A stretch of 64,000 nt of DNA from contig NC_021169.1 in the NCBI RefSeq assembly GCF_000385565.1, positions 496,001-560,000 on the forward strand, in the 5' to 3' direction. Positions 17,948-28,056 of the stretch are shown piece after piece (within the stretch, counting starts at the first letter, position 1; each line of letters opens with the position of its first letter). Origin of the DNA: Archaeoglobus sulfaticallidus PM70-1. GTDB taxonomy: Archaea > Halobacteriota > Archaeoglobi > Archaeoglobales > Archaeoglobaceae. Both the position numbers and the translations under genes were made by a program. The notes under the pieces were generated by a model. That model saw only the letters and a list, made by a program, of their open reading frames with translations. It ran no database searches and was not told the origin of the DNA.

Positions 17948-18700
17948 TCAGAAATTGTATTTGTTTCCGTAGCCTCTCGGAGAAATCATTCTCCCATCGT
18001 CGATTATCGTTTCAGAATTTGGCACTATCAGAATTGTGCTCATATCAACAACCTCCGGACATTGGATTATCTCGGAAACCCTCTTAAACAACACCATCTC
18101 ACCCTCTCTGTAAGCGTTCTTTACAATCCCTATCATAGCATCTCCCCGATGCTCTCTGATTATCTCCATCGCCCTTATCAGGTTAGATTTTCGCCTTCTG
18201 CTTGATGGATTGTATATTACAACAACGAAATCTCCTTTCAGTGCATGTAGCAACCTTTTTTCAATCTTCTTCCACGGGATCAGCAAATCGCTCAGGCTGA
18301 TCACGGCATGATCTCCGCTTATGGCGGATCCAAGCAGAGATGATGCTGCACAGGATGCTGTAACTCCCGGGATAGCCTCCACATCAACATCGATATTGTT
18401 TCTGGATACATACTCGATAACCAGCGGGAGTATACCGTAGATGGATGGATCACCACCGCTGATCAGGCTCACCCTGCTCTCTTCTGCCAGCTTTACAGCC
18501 ATTCTGACCCTTTCAACCTCTCTGCCCATTCCGCTCTCGATAACCTTCTTATCCTTGACGAGGTCGTAGATTCTTTTGATGTAGGTCTTATGCCCGAGGA
18601 TGTATTCCGAATCTTTCAAGGCATTCAGAGCTTTTATTGTCAGCAAATCTGTACTTCCGGGGCCTATGCCAACAACATAGAGCTTACCTCGCGATTGCAA
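17948..18700 (-). CDS. cbiH: Cobalt-precorrin-3B C17-methyltransferase
   Basis: This 250-residue methylase has VVGIGPGSTDLLTIKAL, SGGDPSIYGILP, IPGVTASCAASSLLG and VVIYNPSSRRR, the last typical of CbiH/CobJ, which performs ring contraction. The start codon is TTG at 18700, supported by GGGGGTG six bases upstream; it overlaps the end of cbiG by 17 bases. The cysteine content of extended Fe-S forms is not seen. Confidence 0.9.
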   Translation of the reverse strand: MQSRGKLYVVGIGPGSTDLLTIKALNALKDSEYILGHKTYIKRIYDLVKDKKVIESGMGREVERVRMAVKLAEESRVSLISGGDPSIYGILPLVIEYVSRNNIDVDVEAIPGVTASCAASSLLGSAISGDHAVISLSDLLIPWKKIEKRLLHALKGDFVVVIYNPSSRRRKSNLIRAMEIIREHRGDAMIGIVKNAYREGEMVLFKRVSEIIQCPEVVDMSTILIVPNSETIIDDGRMISPRGYGNKYNF

Positions 18701-19385
18701 CGGTCACACCCCCGTAAACCCTCTTGGGCAGCAAAAGCTCTCCGGAGCTCGAGGAGTATATTGCACAAGCTTCGGCAACATTCTTCACACCAATAATCTT
18801 TGCTTTAGTCTCTTGAACATCCATTGAGTTCAGCTCATCTCTTTTAACGAAAATTATCGGTTTCTTGAGTTCATCTGCAACCTCGAGTATCACACTGCCC
18901 TTTTTGTCCTCGATCGTGGATAAAACTCTTACATCCTCCATTTCAGCATTAATCTCTTTCAGAGTATTTCGAATTGCCAGAATTATCTCATCAGCTTTAA
19001 CACTCTTTCTGAACCCAACTCCAACGCTTAATCCGTGAGAGAACTCCATCGCGGTCGTTATTATCGCTTTCATACCAAATGTCTCGAGGTACTTCGCGAT
19101 CTCGTTGCCACCATGGTGACCACCGAGTACCGGGATGGCATGCATCAGCGGCTTGTCGAGAACCACAACTGCAGGATCAGTCCACTTGGACTTCAGGTAC
19201 GGGCATATGCCCCTCACAACTATGCCCGAGGGCATGTAAGCGACTACGCAGTCATAGTCAGTAAGATCTTCCCAGACATGCTTTTTGTAGATCACCGTAT
19301 CGACATCGTATTTCTTCTCAAGAAATCGTTTTATCTCTTTGAGCTTTTCAGCATCTCTCTCAAAGCAGAGGAGAGCTATCTTCAT
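18684..19385 (-). CDS. cbiG: Cobalt-precorrin-5A hydrolase
   Basis: A 233-residue CbiG with the N-terminal motif VAYMPSGIVVRGICP, the GGHHGGNE motif at about residue 88, and the C-terminal GVGFRKSV domain. CbiG opens the delta-lactone and releases acetaldehyde. It is a compact form lacking the central insertion of bacterial proteins. ATGA overlap couples it to cbiF. Confidence 0.92.
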   Translation of the reverse strand: MKIALLCFERDAEKLKEIKRFLEKKYDVDTVIYKKHVWEDLTDYDCVVAYMPSGIVVRGICPYLKSKWTDPAVVVLDKPLMHAIPVLGGHHGGNEIAKYLETFGMKAIITTAMEFSHGLSVGVGFRKSVKADEIILAIRNTLKEINAEMEDVRVLSTIEDKKGSVILEVADELKKPIIFVKRDELNSMDVQETKAKIIGVKNVAEACAIYSSSSGELLLPKRVYGGVTVAIAR

Positions 19386-20113
19386 CCTTTCACTCCTTCA
19401 GCAAAGCAACCGTACAGATATGACCTCTCTGCTGAACCTTTAACAGCTTTGCCAATAATTATGGTTGCAGTCCTTCTTATTCCAAGCTTTCTCACATCTT
19501 CAGCGATGTTTCTGAGGCTGGATATTATCTTGATCTCATCCTCTCTCGAGGCATGATACACTACAGCACATGGCTCATCAAAACCCCTGATTTTTCCAAC
19601 TTTTTCGACAATGTAGTCTATCTTGGCAACACCTAAAAGAATGACAATTGTTAGCGGAAGCTTTGCAACCTCTTCGAGGTAATCCTCTTCGAGAGTCCTC
19701 CCTTTTGGCCTCAGAATTGCAACCCCATTGCAACCAGCTGTCAGCTCAATTCCAAGAGATGCTGATGATGCAAAAACACTGCTGACTCCAGGAATTACTT
19801 CAACATCAATCCCCCTCGACTTCAGCTCATTGATCTGTTCGGCAATCGCGCCATATATTGAAGGGTCCCCACTCTGAACTCTAACAACAAGTTTACCTTC
19901 GTTTAAGGCTTTTTCAATAATGTCAACGATCTCTTCCAGAGTTAAGCCATAGCTGCTGATCTTTTCACCCTTAAACTGAGAAAGGGACTCCTCTTCGATG
20001 ATGGATCCAGGATAGATTATTAAATCTGCTTTCTTAAGCAGATTGAACGCCTTAACTGTCAGCAACTCCGGATCTCCGGGGCCAAACCCAATAAAGTAAA
20101 CTTTATTTGACAT
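19382..20113 (-). CDS. cbiF: Cobalt-precorrin-4 C11-methyltransferase
   Basis: This 243-residue methylase begins VYFIGFGPGDPELLTVKAF and contains VQSGDPSIYGAI and IPGVSSVFASSASLGIELT, the CbiF/CobM pattern. AAGGTGAT precedes the ATG. It is the first gene of the operon cbiF-G-H-C-D-E-X. The neighbouring upstream gene on the same strand begins over 40 nt away and is not a cobalamin gene by sequence. Confidence 0.92.
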   Translation of the reverse strand: MSNKVYFIGFGPGDPELLTVKAFNLLKKADLIIYPGSIIEEESLSQFKGEKISSYGLTLEEIVDIIEKALNEGKLVVRVQSGDPSIYGAIAEQINELKSRGIDVEVIPGVSSVFASSASLGIELTAGCNGVAILRPKGRTLEEDYLEEVAKLPLTIVILLGVAKIDYIVEKVGKIRGFDEPCAVVYHASREDEIKIISSLRNIAEDVRKLGIRRTATIIIGKAVKGSAERSYLYGCFAEGVKG

Positions 20114-20155
20114 TGAATCACCTTAATTTGGCTTAAGGTGTAGAAAATATAACTT

Positions 20156-20803
20156 TTACTGCGGTATCAGGATATCCCTGTGCTTCCTCAGAATCTCGTA
20201 GTATGTTTCGGGATCGAGTTCTGTTAGAGATGCATTATCAACATCCAGAATGTAGATGGAGTGAAGCCTTGCGTTCTTCACTTCATTGATTGTTACCGGA
20301 GGGTTGCTGTAGTATATATCGCAGAGACTCTTAACCCTCTTCAATTCGCTTAACTTTCTTTTTCTCGGGGGTAGAAGGAATATCTCATCTACTGGCATTA
20401 AATAGTGCTGGGGGACACCTATCACGAATTTTGAGCAGTAGTGGCTGTATCTTGCTATTTTGCTTGAGATTCTTGCCCTGAGATACCTTTGAGGGTCGAG
20501 GGCATGGAATGGAGGAACGAATCCGGTTTCGATCTCCACGATGATGTTTCCAAGTCCCTTCTCTCCGTAAACATCGCAGCTTATTGAGTTCAGGTTGTAC
20601 TCAACATCCACGCTGTAACCCTTATCGAGTAGATGTCTTGCTACAATTAGCTCCATGACTGAATGAGCAGTATTTACGATCTTTCTCTCCTTTAGCTCTA
20701 CGAGATTATCTCTGAGCCTGAGAATCTCACTTTTCTGTTCTTCCTCAAGATCATCTGAAATTTTTTCGACCAGTTCATTCAGGTCTTTTATAAAATTCTC
20801 CAT
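20156..20803 (-). CDS. Uncharacterised protein with PD-(D/E)xK nuclease-like core
   Basis: A 215-residue protein with a charged helical N-terminus (residues 1-60). It then has a stretch resembling the restriction-endonuclease-like core: a helix VMELIVARHLLDKGYSVDVE followed by SCDVYGEKGLGNIIVEIETG, giving D...ExE in alternating strands. No partner methylase or repair gene is adjacent. It sits just upstream of cbiF on the same strand. I infer a nuclease-like fold only; activity is unknown. Confidence 0.5.
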   Translation of the reverse strand: MENFIKDLNELVEKISDDLEEEQKSEILRLRDNLVELKERKIVNTAHSVMELIVARHLLDKGYSVDVEYNLNSISCDVYGEKGLGNIIVEIETGFVPPFHALDPQRYLRARISSKIARYSHYCSKFVIGVPQHYLMPVDEIFLLPPRKRKLSELKRVKSLCDIYYSNPPVTINEVKNARLHSIYILDVDNASLTELDPETYYEILRKHRDILIPQ

Positions 20804-20850
20804 ATCACAACACCAAAAACTTTAAGTATTATTAATTATAAATAAGTATT

Positions 20851-20953
20851 GCAGGTGAAGGGCACGCTTCGGGATAGTAGTATCCTAAACCTTCGGGAGA
20901 TAGCATCAAACGAAGGATAGGAAACTGAGATTCCGAGGCTCAGATTCACCTGC
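20851..20953 (+). ncRNA. Candidate structured RNA (four stems)
   Basis: The ends pair perfectly over 9 bp (GCAGGTGAA at 20851-20859 with TTCACCTGC at 20945-20953). Inside are three hairpins: GGATA/TATCC (20872-20885), CCTTCG/CGAAGG (20890-20916) and CTGAG/CTCAG (20925-20943). A TATA-like ACTTTAAGTATT lies about 26 nt before the first pair, the right distance for transcription of this strand. ACCA follows the last pair but T-loop and D-arm features of a tRNA are missing. Family not recognised. Confidence 0.45.
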
Positions 20954-20969
20954 ACCATTCTTTCGTTCA

Positions 20970-21197
20970 TTACTTGGTTACTATTAGCGTGAGTGTGCTT
21001 CTCAGGCCAGCTTTCTTTCTTATGTTTTCGACTATCTTTCTGAGGGTATCGGTGTCTTCAGCCTGAGCCTTGACCACTATGTCGTACACTCCATACACGA
21101 TGTGTACTTCCATAACTCCGTTCATGTTCATTAAAGCATCATATACCTTCTCTTCATCTCCAATCTCGGTGTTGATCAGGATATATGCAAGCAGCAT
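20970..21197 (-). CDS. Stand-alone Lrp/AsnC ligand-binding (RAM) domain protein
   Basis: About 75 residues forming a single RAM/ACT-like domain: MLLAYILINTEIGDEEKVYDA, then GVMEVHIVYGVYDIVVKA and a C-terminal LTLIVTK strand. There is no DNA-binding domain, as in the small stand-alone effector-binding relatives of Lrp. The ATG at 21197 fits the domain boundary; a TTG at 21251 would add 18 residues without a good ribosome site. Its role may be to co-assemble with full-length Lrp proteins. Confidence 0.8.
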   Translation of the reverse strand: MLLAYILINTEIGDEEKVYDALMNMNGVMEVHIVYGVYDIVVKAQAEDTDTLRKIVENIRKKAGLRSTLTLIVTK

Positions 21198-21303
21198 GTT
21201 TGTAATTTCACTCAATCCTACATATTTTTTTCTGAAGAATTCGTTTTGCAATCTCGATTAAAAATAGCTATCCTTTTATACCTGATACAAGAAAATTAGA
21301 AGG

Positions 21304-22233
21304 ATGCTCCCTGATGTTCAGCTACTCGAACCCGATGTGCCGATAGGACTCAGCAGAGTTGGTGCAACAGGAGTTAAGAAGCTCGTTCAGGTTGAGCGAG
21401 ATGGTAAAAGGCCGATAATTCTCATCTCCAACTTCGATGTTTTTGTTGATCTGCCTTCCACGAGGAAAGGTGTAAACCTGAGCAGAAATTTCGAGGCTGT
21501 GGACGAGGTTATTGAGAACCTCACAGCCACCCCCGTCAAGACAGTGGAAGAGCTTACGATAAAGATGGCCGATGCCCTGCTTGAGAAGCATGAGTACGCA
21601 ACCAAGGCTGAGGTGAAGATGGTCTCAGAGCTTATCTTAAGAAAGAGAACTCCGGTAACCCATCAGAAAACTCAGGAGGTTGTTAAGATCTTCTGTGATG
21701 CTGTTAAGTGGAAGGATGGGAATCAGAGGATTCTTGTTGGGGTTGAGGTCACCGGAATAACATCCTGTCCATGCGCTCAGGAGCTTGTAAAGGCGAAGTA
21801 TGCCGAGGTGTTGAAAAATAGTTTTAGCGATGATGAAATCTCAAAAATAATGCAGATAATTCCATTCCCATCCCACAACCAGCGTGGAAGGGCGAGAATA
21901 AAGATGGAGGTTAAAGATGGTTTTTCGCCATCTATAGATGAGCTGATCGAGGTTGCGAGGAGTTCGATGAGCTATGAAATTTACGAGATTCTGAAGAGGG
22001 AGGATGAGCTTGCAGTAGTCGAGAATGTACACAAAAATCCGAGGTTTGTCGAGGATAGCGTCAGGATAATGGCTAAAAAAACCGTTGAAAAGTTTGTGAA
22101 CGCTCCTGATGACATCTTGGTTATTTTCAGGCAGGAAAATGAGGAGAGCATACACCAGCACAATGTTGTGGCCGAAAGAGTGGCAACCCTTGGGGAGTTG
22201 AGAAAAGAACTCAACAATGAGGGTAAGTTCTGA
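21304..22233 (+). CDS. mptA: GTP cyclohydrolase MptA (Fe(II)-dependent, FolE2 family)
   Basis: This 309-residue enzyme catalyses the first step of tetrahydromethanopterin synthesis. It begins [23 protein letters not shown] and contains [19 protein letters not shown] with the metal-binding cysteine and [13 protein letters not shown] with the histidine, as in characterised MptA. A CTTTTATAC box lies about 30 nt upstream of the ATG. It fits an organism that uses tetrahydromethanopterin as C1 carrier. Confidence 0.95.
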   Translation: MLPDVQLLEPDVPIGLSRVGATGVKKLVQVERDGKRPIILISNFDVFVDLPSTRKGVNLSRNFEAVDEVIENLTATPVKTVEELTIKMADALLEKHEYATKAEVKMVSELILRKRTPVTHQKTQEVVKIFCDAVKWKDGNQRILVGVEVTGITSCPCAQELVKAKYAEVLKNSFSDDEISKIMQIIPFPSHNQRGRARIKMEVKDGFSPSIDELIEVARSSMSYEIYEILKREDELAVVENVHKNPRFVEDSVRIMAKKTVEKFVNAPDDILVIFRQENEESIHQHNVVAERVATLGELRKELNNEGKF

Positions 22234-23662
22234 GATATCCCTGCTAATTCTGCTAATCCTGATTCTTTTAATTCTTCCTGCTCAAGCGAACTCTATTGTT
22301 GAGGTATGCCCGAATTGTGGTAGCTATGAGTTCGTCAGGCTCAGCCTGAGTGAGTGCAGGGATGGCTATCTTACTGATGGGGAAGGAAAAGTTCTTCTGC
22401 CAGAACAGGGAGAGGTTATAGTTACAAAAAGCTTGGAGGAATTTTACAAAAAATTTGGATATAATGCGACGATTGAAGCAGGCGGAAAGTTCAGGTTATC
22501 AAACACTGGTGAGGAGATATACCTCTACTGCAATAACACACTTGCCGATACTTTCTCATATGGCAGAAACGGAATGATTCCATACTGCGATAGGGATGTG
22601 GTTTATTATCGCTCAGATGGATGGGATTTCAGATACCTCAACTGGACATCCTTCGAGCCAGTAAGCGATACGGTTTCTGCCAGAATAGTCATTTTCCCGA
22701 ATAAATTCAAGATTAAAGCCAACTACAGTGTTGTTCTTGCATCATACATTCTGCACGATGATTTTCACGATATGGTTGATGAGAACATCAACCTCACGCT
22801 TCTGCTCGATGCCAACCCAGTTGGTGGGATACCCCTCGATGAGATGGAGGTTGTTAGGAAAGCCGATCAGGTTTACTTCCTGAAAAGCCAGAGTTACAAA
22901 AACTTTCACTACAAATTTGCGGTAGTTGATGATAAAAGGGTGATAGTAACAACCGAAAACTGGAAGACAACAAACAGAGGTTTTCTGATTGAGTTTAAAA
23001 GTGAGAAAATAGCAAAGAGGCTGAAAGAGCTTGTGGATAACGATATAAAATATGCCACATCCCTGCAATCATTCTCCGATTTCAGGGGCAGCAGATCTTT
23101 TGTCGTTGAGGCTGGCAGCTACAGCTTTAGGGGAAATGTGACGCTCTACATCCTTCCTGACAGCAACCCAATCTTTGATATGATCGCTGAATCCAGAGAA
23201 GAGCTTCTGATAGAGGTGCCGTACATGGATCTGACATGGTTTGGCGATGATTATCTGCTGGATCTGCTTAAATCTTCCTGCGAAAATGGAGCTAAAATAA
23301 GAATTCTCCTTGATTCAAAACATTCTGCAGAGAGGAATCTGAAGCTGATAGAGTTTCTTAACCATTTCAGGAACTGCGACCTCGAGGCCAAGATGATAAA
23401 GCTGAAGGGCTTCGATTCCCTGCACGGAAAGATGCTGTATGCCGATGGCAGATGCGTAATAACATCCGCAAACTTCAACGAATACGGCTTAAAGCTTAAC
23501 AGGGAGATAGCAATCCTCATCGACAACAAATCAGCATGCAACTTCCTGAGAAATCAATTTTATGATGACTGGGAGGACAGGTTTGAAATTCCTGATTTTT
23601 CCTTACCAACCTCTGTGCTTTCAATTGCCATAGCCGTTCTGATAGCCAATCGGAAACGGTAA
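22217..23662 (+). CDS. Secreted/membrane phospholipase D-like protein
   Basis: A 481-residue protein with an N-terminal signal peptide ([18 protein letters not shown]), a C-terminal hydrophobic segment followed by basic residues (NRKR), and two HKD motifs: [19 protein letters not shown] at about residue 230 and [19 protein letters not shown] at about residue 405. It should therefore be an outward-facing phosphodiesterase-like enzyme anchored at its C-terminus. It overlaps the last 17 bases of mptA. The substrate is unknown. Confidence 0.82.
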   Translation: MRVSSEISLLILLILILLILPAQANSIVEVCPNCGSYEFVRLSLSECRDGYLTDGEGKVLLPEQGEVIVTKSLEEFYKKFGYNATIEAGGKFRLSNTGEEIYLYCNNTLADTFSYGRNGMIPYCDRDVVYYRSDGWDFRYLNWTSFEPVSDTVSARIVIFPNKFKIKANYSVVLASYILHDDFHDMVDENINLTLLLDANPVGGIPLDEMEVVRKADQVYFLKSQSYKNFHYKFAVVDDKRVIVTTENWKTTNRGFLIEFKSEKIAKRLKELVDNDIKYATSLQSFSDFRGSRSFVVEAGSYSFRGNVTLYILPDSNPIFDMIAESREELLIEVPYMDLTWFGDDYLLDLLKSSCENGAKIRILLDSKHSAERNLKLIEFLNHFRNCDLEAKMIKLKGFDSLHGKMLYADGRCVITSANFNEYGLKLNREIAILIDNKSACNFLRNQFYDDWEDRFEIPDFSLPTSVLSIAIAVLIANRKR

Positions 23663-23721
23663 GGCGGGAGATAAAGTTATAAATAGAGTCCACTTCTAAA
23701 AGCTTTAACCCGGGTGGTGGT

Positions 23722-25026
23722 ATGGAAATCACATGCATGGTCATTTCTCACAAAAAAGCTCCCATAGATGTTCTTGAGAAAATATGGCAGAAGGATTTGA
23801 GGAAGGTAATTGTGGACATGCTTTCAAGGAAGGAGATCAGCGAATGTGCCTTCCTCATGACATGCAACAGGGTTGAGCTTTACCTTGTTGGCAACAACAC
23901 GATGGATGTTTTGAGGGAGTTCTCATCAAAGTTCGAAATCGATGAAAGTTATGTTGAATACAAGAAGGATGATTCTGCCATCATGCATCTAATGCGGGTT
24001 TGCTCTGGTTTGGAGTCGATGATGGTAGGAGAGGATCAGATTCTCGGGCAGGTCAGGGAGTACTATCACATCTGCAAGGATCTTGGTGGGATAGGAGGTT
24101 ATCTTGACTTGGTTTTCAAAAAGGCGATAAATACTGGCAGAAAGGTCAGAAACCTCACCGGGATCAACAAAGGCTCTGTCAGCATAGGTTCTGCTGCAGT
24201 CGAGCTGGCTGAAGATGTCCTCGGCAGTTTGGATGGCAGGAAGATACTGTTAATTGGAGCTGGAGAGATGGGAACGCTTGTTGCGAACTCAATAGCTAAT
24301 AAAAACGCATGCACGGTTTTGATAGCCAACAGGACTTATGAGAAGGCTGAAGAGCTTGCAAAAAAGATTGGTGGAGTGGCTGTAAGGTTCGACATGCTCG
24401 AGTCCTGCATGACAGATTGCGATGTTATAATCTCCGCAACCTCTGCCCCCCATTACATACTCAGGAAGGATACGGTTGAAAGGGTGATGCGGAACAGGGA
24501 CAGAGGAATTCTGATAGTGGATATCGCCCTTCCGAGGGATGTGGAGGAGGATGTGAAACAAATTCCTGGTGTTGAGCTTTACACAATAGATGATTTGAGG
24601 ATTATAAGCGAAAGAAATCTTGAGAAAAGGAAGGAAAAGATACCAATGGCTGAGAAGATAATCCATGAGGAATTCATCAATCTCAAAAACGCAATCAAGG
24701 AGAAGAAGGCAAATCATGCTATAAGCCTGATGTACTCTTCTGCTGAAAGGATAAAGAGGGATGAGATTATCGAACTCTACAACAAGCTCTCCGCAAAATA
24801 CGGGGTCGATGAGACAGTTCTGCCAATACTGGAGGGATTTGTGAACTCTCTGGTTAAGAAGTATCTCAGGCTGCCAACGATGAGGCTCAGAGAGGCTGCA
24901 AGAAACGGAAAACCCGAGATAATCGAATATGTTGAATACCTTTTTGGAGGTGAAGACTTTGTTTCCTGTAACGAGGATGCGAAGACTGAGAAAGAAAAAG
25001 CTGAGGCAGATTCTGAAAGAGGTTAG
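23722..25026 (+). CDS. hemA: Glutamyl-tRNA reductase
   Basis: This 434-residue enzyme reduces glutamyl-tRNA to glutamate semialdehyde, the first step of C5 tetrapyrrole synthesis. It has [14 protein letters not shown], the nucleophile motif [26 protein letters not shown] and the NADPH loop [13 protein letters not shown]. It is the first gene of the tetrapyrrole run hemA-B-L-C-cobA, all within overlapping or tightly spaced frames. Confidence 0.95.
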   Translation: MEITCMVISHKKAPIDVLEKIWQKDLRKVIVDMLSRKEISECAFLMTCNRVELYLVGNNTMDVLREFSSKFEIDESYVEYKKDDSAIMHLMRVCSGLESMMVGEDQILGQVREYYHICKDLGGIGGYLDLVFKKAINTGRKVRNLTGINKGSVSIGSAAVELAEDVLGSLDGRKILLIGAGEMGTLVANSIANKNACTVLIANRTYEKAEELAKKIGGVAVRFDMLESCMTDCDVIISATSAPHYILRKDTVERVMRNRDRGILIVDIALPRDVEEDVKQIPGVELYTIDDLRIISERNLEKRKEKIPMAEKIIHEEFINLKNAIKEKKANHAISLMYSSAERIKRDEIIELYNKLSAKYGVDETVLPILEGFVNSLVKKYLRLPTMRLREAARNGKPEIIEYVEYLFGGEDFVSCNEDAKTEKEKAEADSERG

Positions 25027-25921
25027 GCTGAGTAAGGATAATCTGATAGTTCCAATTTTCGTTGATGAAAACCTGAAGGAGCCATATGAGATCCCATCGA
25101 TGCCGTCCTACTTCAGGTATCCAATAGACGGTGTTGTGGATGAGGTTGAGAGGTGCATGGAAATTGGATTAAAAGCCTTCATATTGTTCGGTTTGCCCTC
25201 TTATAAAGATGAAAAGGGCAGTTCTGCATATGATAGGGATGGAGTTATTCAGAAAGCTCTTAGAGCGGTTAGCAAGGAATTTGATGACGCGATTCTGATC
25301 ACGGATGTCTGCTTATGTGAGTACACAAGCCACGGACACTGCGGTGTTGTTGAGGGAATGGAAATTCTGAACGATCCAACGCTCGAGCTCATAGCGGAAA
25401 CAGCGCTGAGCCATGCCGAAGCAGGAGCAGATATTGTGGCTCCATCTGGAATGATGGATGGGATGGTTAAGGCTATAAGGGAAAAGCTTGATGGGAATGG
25501 ATTTCAGGACATACCGATAATGAGCTACTCTGCAAAGTATGCCTCAAGTTTCTACTCTCCTTTCAGAGAGGCTGCTGATTCTGGTTTTGCTTTTGGTGAC
25601 AGGAAGAGCTACCAGATGGACATACACAACTCCGATGAGGCTATGAGGGAGATAGAACTTGACATCATGGAGGGAGCGGACATCGTTATGGTCAAGCCGG
25701 CTCTGGCTTATCTGGACATAATCAGGAGGGCAAAGGATACCTTCAACATCCCACTTGCAGCTTACAATGTTAGCGGTGAGTATGCGATGGTGAAGTCTGC
25801 CGAGAAGCTGGGATGGCTCGATGGAAAGGCGATAGCCTATGAGATTCTCACTGCAATAAAAAGAGCTGGTGCCGATCTTATAATAACCTATCATGCAAAG
25901 GAAATTGCTGATCTGATTTAG
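24959..25921 (+). CDS. hemB: Porphobilinogen synthase
   Basis: About 320 residues, starting [10 protein letters not shown]. Schiff-base lysines lie in [15 protein letters not shown] and [10 protein letters not shown]; the metal-binding cysteine stretch is [14 protein letters not shown]. It condenses two aminolevulinates. The start is TTG at 24959 because GGAGGTG lies six bases before it, within the end of hemA. Confidence 0.95.
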   Translation: MFPVTRMRRLRKKKLRQILKEVRLSKDNLIVPIFVDENLKEPYEIPSMPSYFRYPIDGVVDEVERCMEIGLKAFILFGLPSYKDEKGSSAYDRDGVIQKALRAVSKEFDDAILITDVCLCEYTSHGHCGVVEGMEILNDPTLELIAETALSHAEAGADIVAPSGMMDGMVKAIREKLDGNGFQDIPIMSYSAKYASSFYSPFREAADSGFAFGDRKSYQMDIHNSDEAMREIELDIMEGADIVMVKPALAYLDIIRRAKDTFNIPLAAYNVSGEYAMVKSAEKLGWLDGKAIAYEILTAIKRAGADLIITYHAKEIADLI

Positions 25922-25933
25922 GAGGTGATCATT

Positions 25934-27193
25934 TTGGATTTCAATCTGGAAAAGTCCAAAAACCTTTATTCACACGCTATCGATATACTGCCAGGAGGAG
26001 TGAGCAGCCCTGTCAGGGCTGTTAAACCCCAGCCTTTCTATACGAAATACGCTAAGGGCTCTAGGATAGTGGATGTTGATGGAAACGAGTACATCGACTG
26101 CTGCATGGCGTATGGGCCGCTAATTCTTGGCCACGCACATCCCGTCGTTAGAGAGGCTATAGAGCGGCAGCTTGAGAAGGGCTGGCTTTACGGAACACCG
26201 GTAGAGCTTGAGATTGAGTACGGGAAGCTGATAAAGAAGCTGTATCCATCGATAGAGATGCTCAGATTCGTCAACTCTGGTAGTGAGGCTACGATGAGCG
26301 CGATAAGGCTTGCAAGAGGATTTACAGGGAAGAAGAAGATCGTGAAGGTTGAGGGAAGTTTCCATGGAGCACACGATGCGGTTCTGGTTAAAGCAGGCAG
26401 TGGTGCAACAACCCACGGTGTGCCAAATTCTGCCGGAGTTCCTGAGGAGTTCGTTGCCAATACGCTGCAGGTTCCGTACAACGATGCTGAGGCTCTTGCG
26501 GATCTGCTTGAGAAAAATGAGGATGTTGCCTGCTTAATACTCGAACCGATAATGGGAAATTCAAGCCTCATACTGCCGGAAGAGGACTACCTGAAGGAAG
26601 TTAGAAAGATAACGGCTGAAAATGATGTTCTCCTGATTTTTGACGAGATAATAACCGGATTCAGGGTATCCATCGGAGGCGCTCAGGAGCTTTACGGTAT
26701 AAAGCCCGATATAACAACCCTCGGAAAAATCGCTGGTGGAGGGCTGCCATGCGGGATATTCGGCGGAAGAAAGGAGATAATGGAGAGCATATCCCCTGTT
26801 GGGCCGGTATATCAGGCTGGAACATTCAGCGGCAACCCGCTCACCCTGACAGCCGGGTATGCTACGGTTAGGTTCCTGATGGAGAATGAGGTCTATAACT
26901 ATCTGAAAAAGCTCACGGAGGATATTGCCGAGAGGGTCAGGGATGCTGCAAAAGTTGATGTGGGCCACATAGCCTCGATGTTCTGCATATACTTCGGACA
27001 GAAGCCCAGGAACTATCAGGATGCACTGAAGCTTGATGCGGAGAAGTTCAAAGCCTTCTTCTGGGAACTCCTCAAAGAGGGTGTATTCTTCCCGCCATCG
27101 CAGTACGAGACCTGCTTCCTTTCGTATTCCCACAGTGAGAGCGATGCTGAGAAAATTGCGGAGGCAGTAATCGAATGTCTGAGAAAGTTGTAG
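25934..27193 (+). CDS. hemL: Glutamate-1-semialdehyde 2,1-aminomutase
   Basis: This PLP-dependent class III aminotransferase-fold enzyme makes 5-aminolevulinate. It contains [30 protein letters not shown] and the PLP lysine in [18 protein letters not shown]. The start is read as TTG at 25934 with GGAGGTGA just upstream; a GTG at 25925 lies within that ribosome site. It starts a few bases after hemB. Confidence 0.95.
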   Translation: MDFNLEKSKNLYSHAIDILPGGVSSPVRAVKPQPFYTKYAKGSRIVDVDGNEYIDCCMAYGPLILGHAHPVVREAIERQLEKGWLYGTPVELEIEYGKLIKKLYPSIEMLRFVNSGSEATMSAIRLARGFTGKKKIVKVEGSFHGAHDAVLVKAGSGATTHGVPNSAGVPEEFVANTLQVPYNDAEALADLLEKNEDVACLILEPIMGNSSLILPEEDYLKEVRKITAENDVLLIFDEIITGFRVSIGGAQELYGIKPDITTLGKIAGGGLPCGIFGGRKEIMESISPVGPVYQAGTFSGNPLTLTAGYATVRFLMENEVYNYLKKLTEDIAERVRDAAKVDVGHIASMFCIYFGQKPRNYQDALKLDAEKFKAFFWELLKEGVFFPPSQYETCFLSYSHSESDAEKIAEAVIECLRKL

Positions 27194-28056
27194 TGGGGAC
27201 AAGGGGGAGCAAGCTCGCTCTGGCTCAGACAAACAAAGTTGTAGAAAGGCTCAGGGATCAGTATGAGGTAGAGATCAGGATCATCAAGACCAAAGGGGAC
27301 ATAATGAAAGATAAGCCACTATATGCGTTCAAGGGCTCCGGGGCTTTTGTAAGGGCGATAGATGAGGCCCTCGCAAACAGTGAGATCGATATTGCAGTTC
27401 ACAGCCTGAAGGATGTGCCGGTGGAGAGAGTGGAAGGAACTGTTATCTCAGCCTACCTTGAGAGGGAGAGCCCGTACGATGCGTTCATATCCAAGGATGG
27501 CAGCAGGCTTGAGGAGATGGAGTATGGAGCCGTCATAGGAACATCAAGCTTGAGAAGAGCCGCACAGCTCAGGAGGTTCAGGGAGGATCTCGTAATTAAG
27601 AATATCCGGGGGAATCTGGATACGAGGCTGAGAAAGCTTGGGGATGGATATGATGGCATAATCGTGGCTGAAGCTGGACTGATAAGGCTCAGTCTGGACA
27701 TAGATTATCAGAGGCTGGATTCCGAGAGCTTCATCCCTTCAGCAAATCAGGGGATAATCGCGGTTGCAACTAGAGAGGGGGAGGAAAGCTTGGTATCCTT
27801 CATGAACCACGAGAATACCATGCTATCTGCTATTGCCGAAAGAGAAGTCTTAAAAGTTCTGGGTATTGGATGTACAGTTCCAGCAGGAATTCTCGCCGAA
27901 ACTGATGGCTCATCCATGAAGGTAACATGCGAAATACTCGAGCCTGATGGAAAAGAGGTTTTGAAGATGTCAGAGGAGTTCAGCTTTGATGGTTTGAAGG
28001 AAGTCATCAAAAAGGCACGGAAGTTTGCCGAGGCTGTTAAGGATGGTTACGGCTAA
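27175..28056 (+). CDS. hemC: Porphobilinogen deaminase (hydroxymethylbilane synthase)
   Basis: A 293-residue enzyme beginning [16 protein letters not shown], with [22 protein letters not shown] and the dipyrromethane cofactor cysteine in [10 protein letters not shown]. It polymerises four porphobilinogens. Its ATG lies inside the end of hemL (18-base overlap). No uroporphyrinogen III synthase (hemD) gene follows, which is unusual for such a run. Confidence 0.95.
   Translation: MSEKVVVGTRGSKLALAQTNKVVERLRDQYEVEIRIIKTKGDIMKDKPLYAFKGSGAFVRAIDEALANSEIDIAVHSLKDVPVERVEGTVISAYLERESPYDAFISKDGSRLEEMEYGAVIGTSSLRRAAQLRRFREDLVIKNIRGNLDTRLRKLGDGYDGIIVAEAGLIRLSLDIDYQRLDSESFIPSANQGIIAVATREGEESLVSFMNHENTMLSAIAEREVLKVLGIGCTVPAGILAETDGSSMKVTCEILEPDGKEVLKMSEEFSFDGLKEVIKKARKFAEAVKDGYG

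Noticed and set aside
20851-20957. A tRNA gene (outer stem followed by ACCA)
   Set aside because: There is no T-loop TTCRANY in the right place, no U8 and no D-arm; only the outline is tRNA-like.
26561-27232. A 223-codon minus-strand frame antisense to hemL
   Set aside because: hemL is intact on the plus strand with the PLP lysine motif; the antisense product has no recognisable domain.
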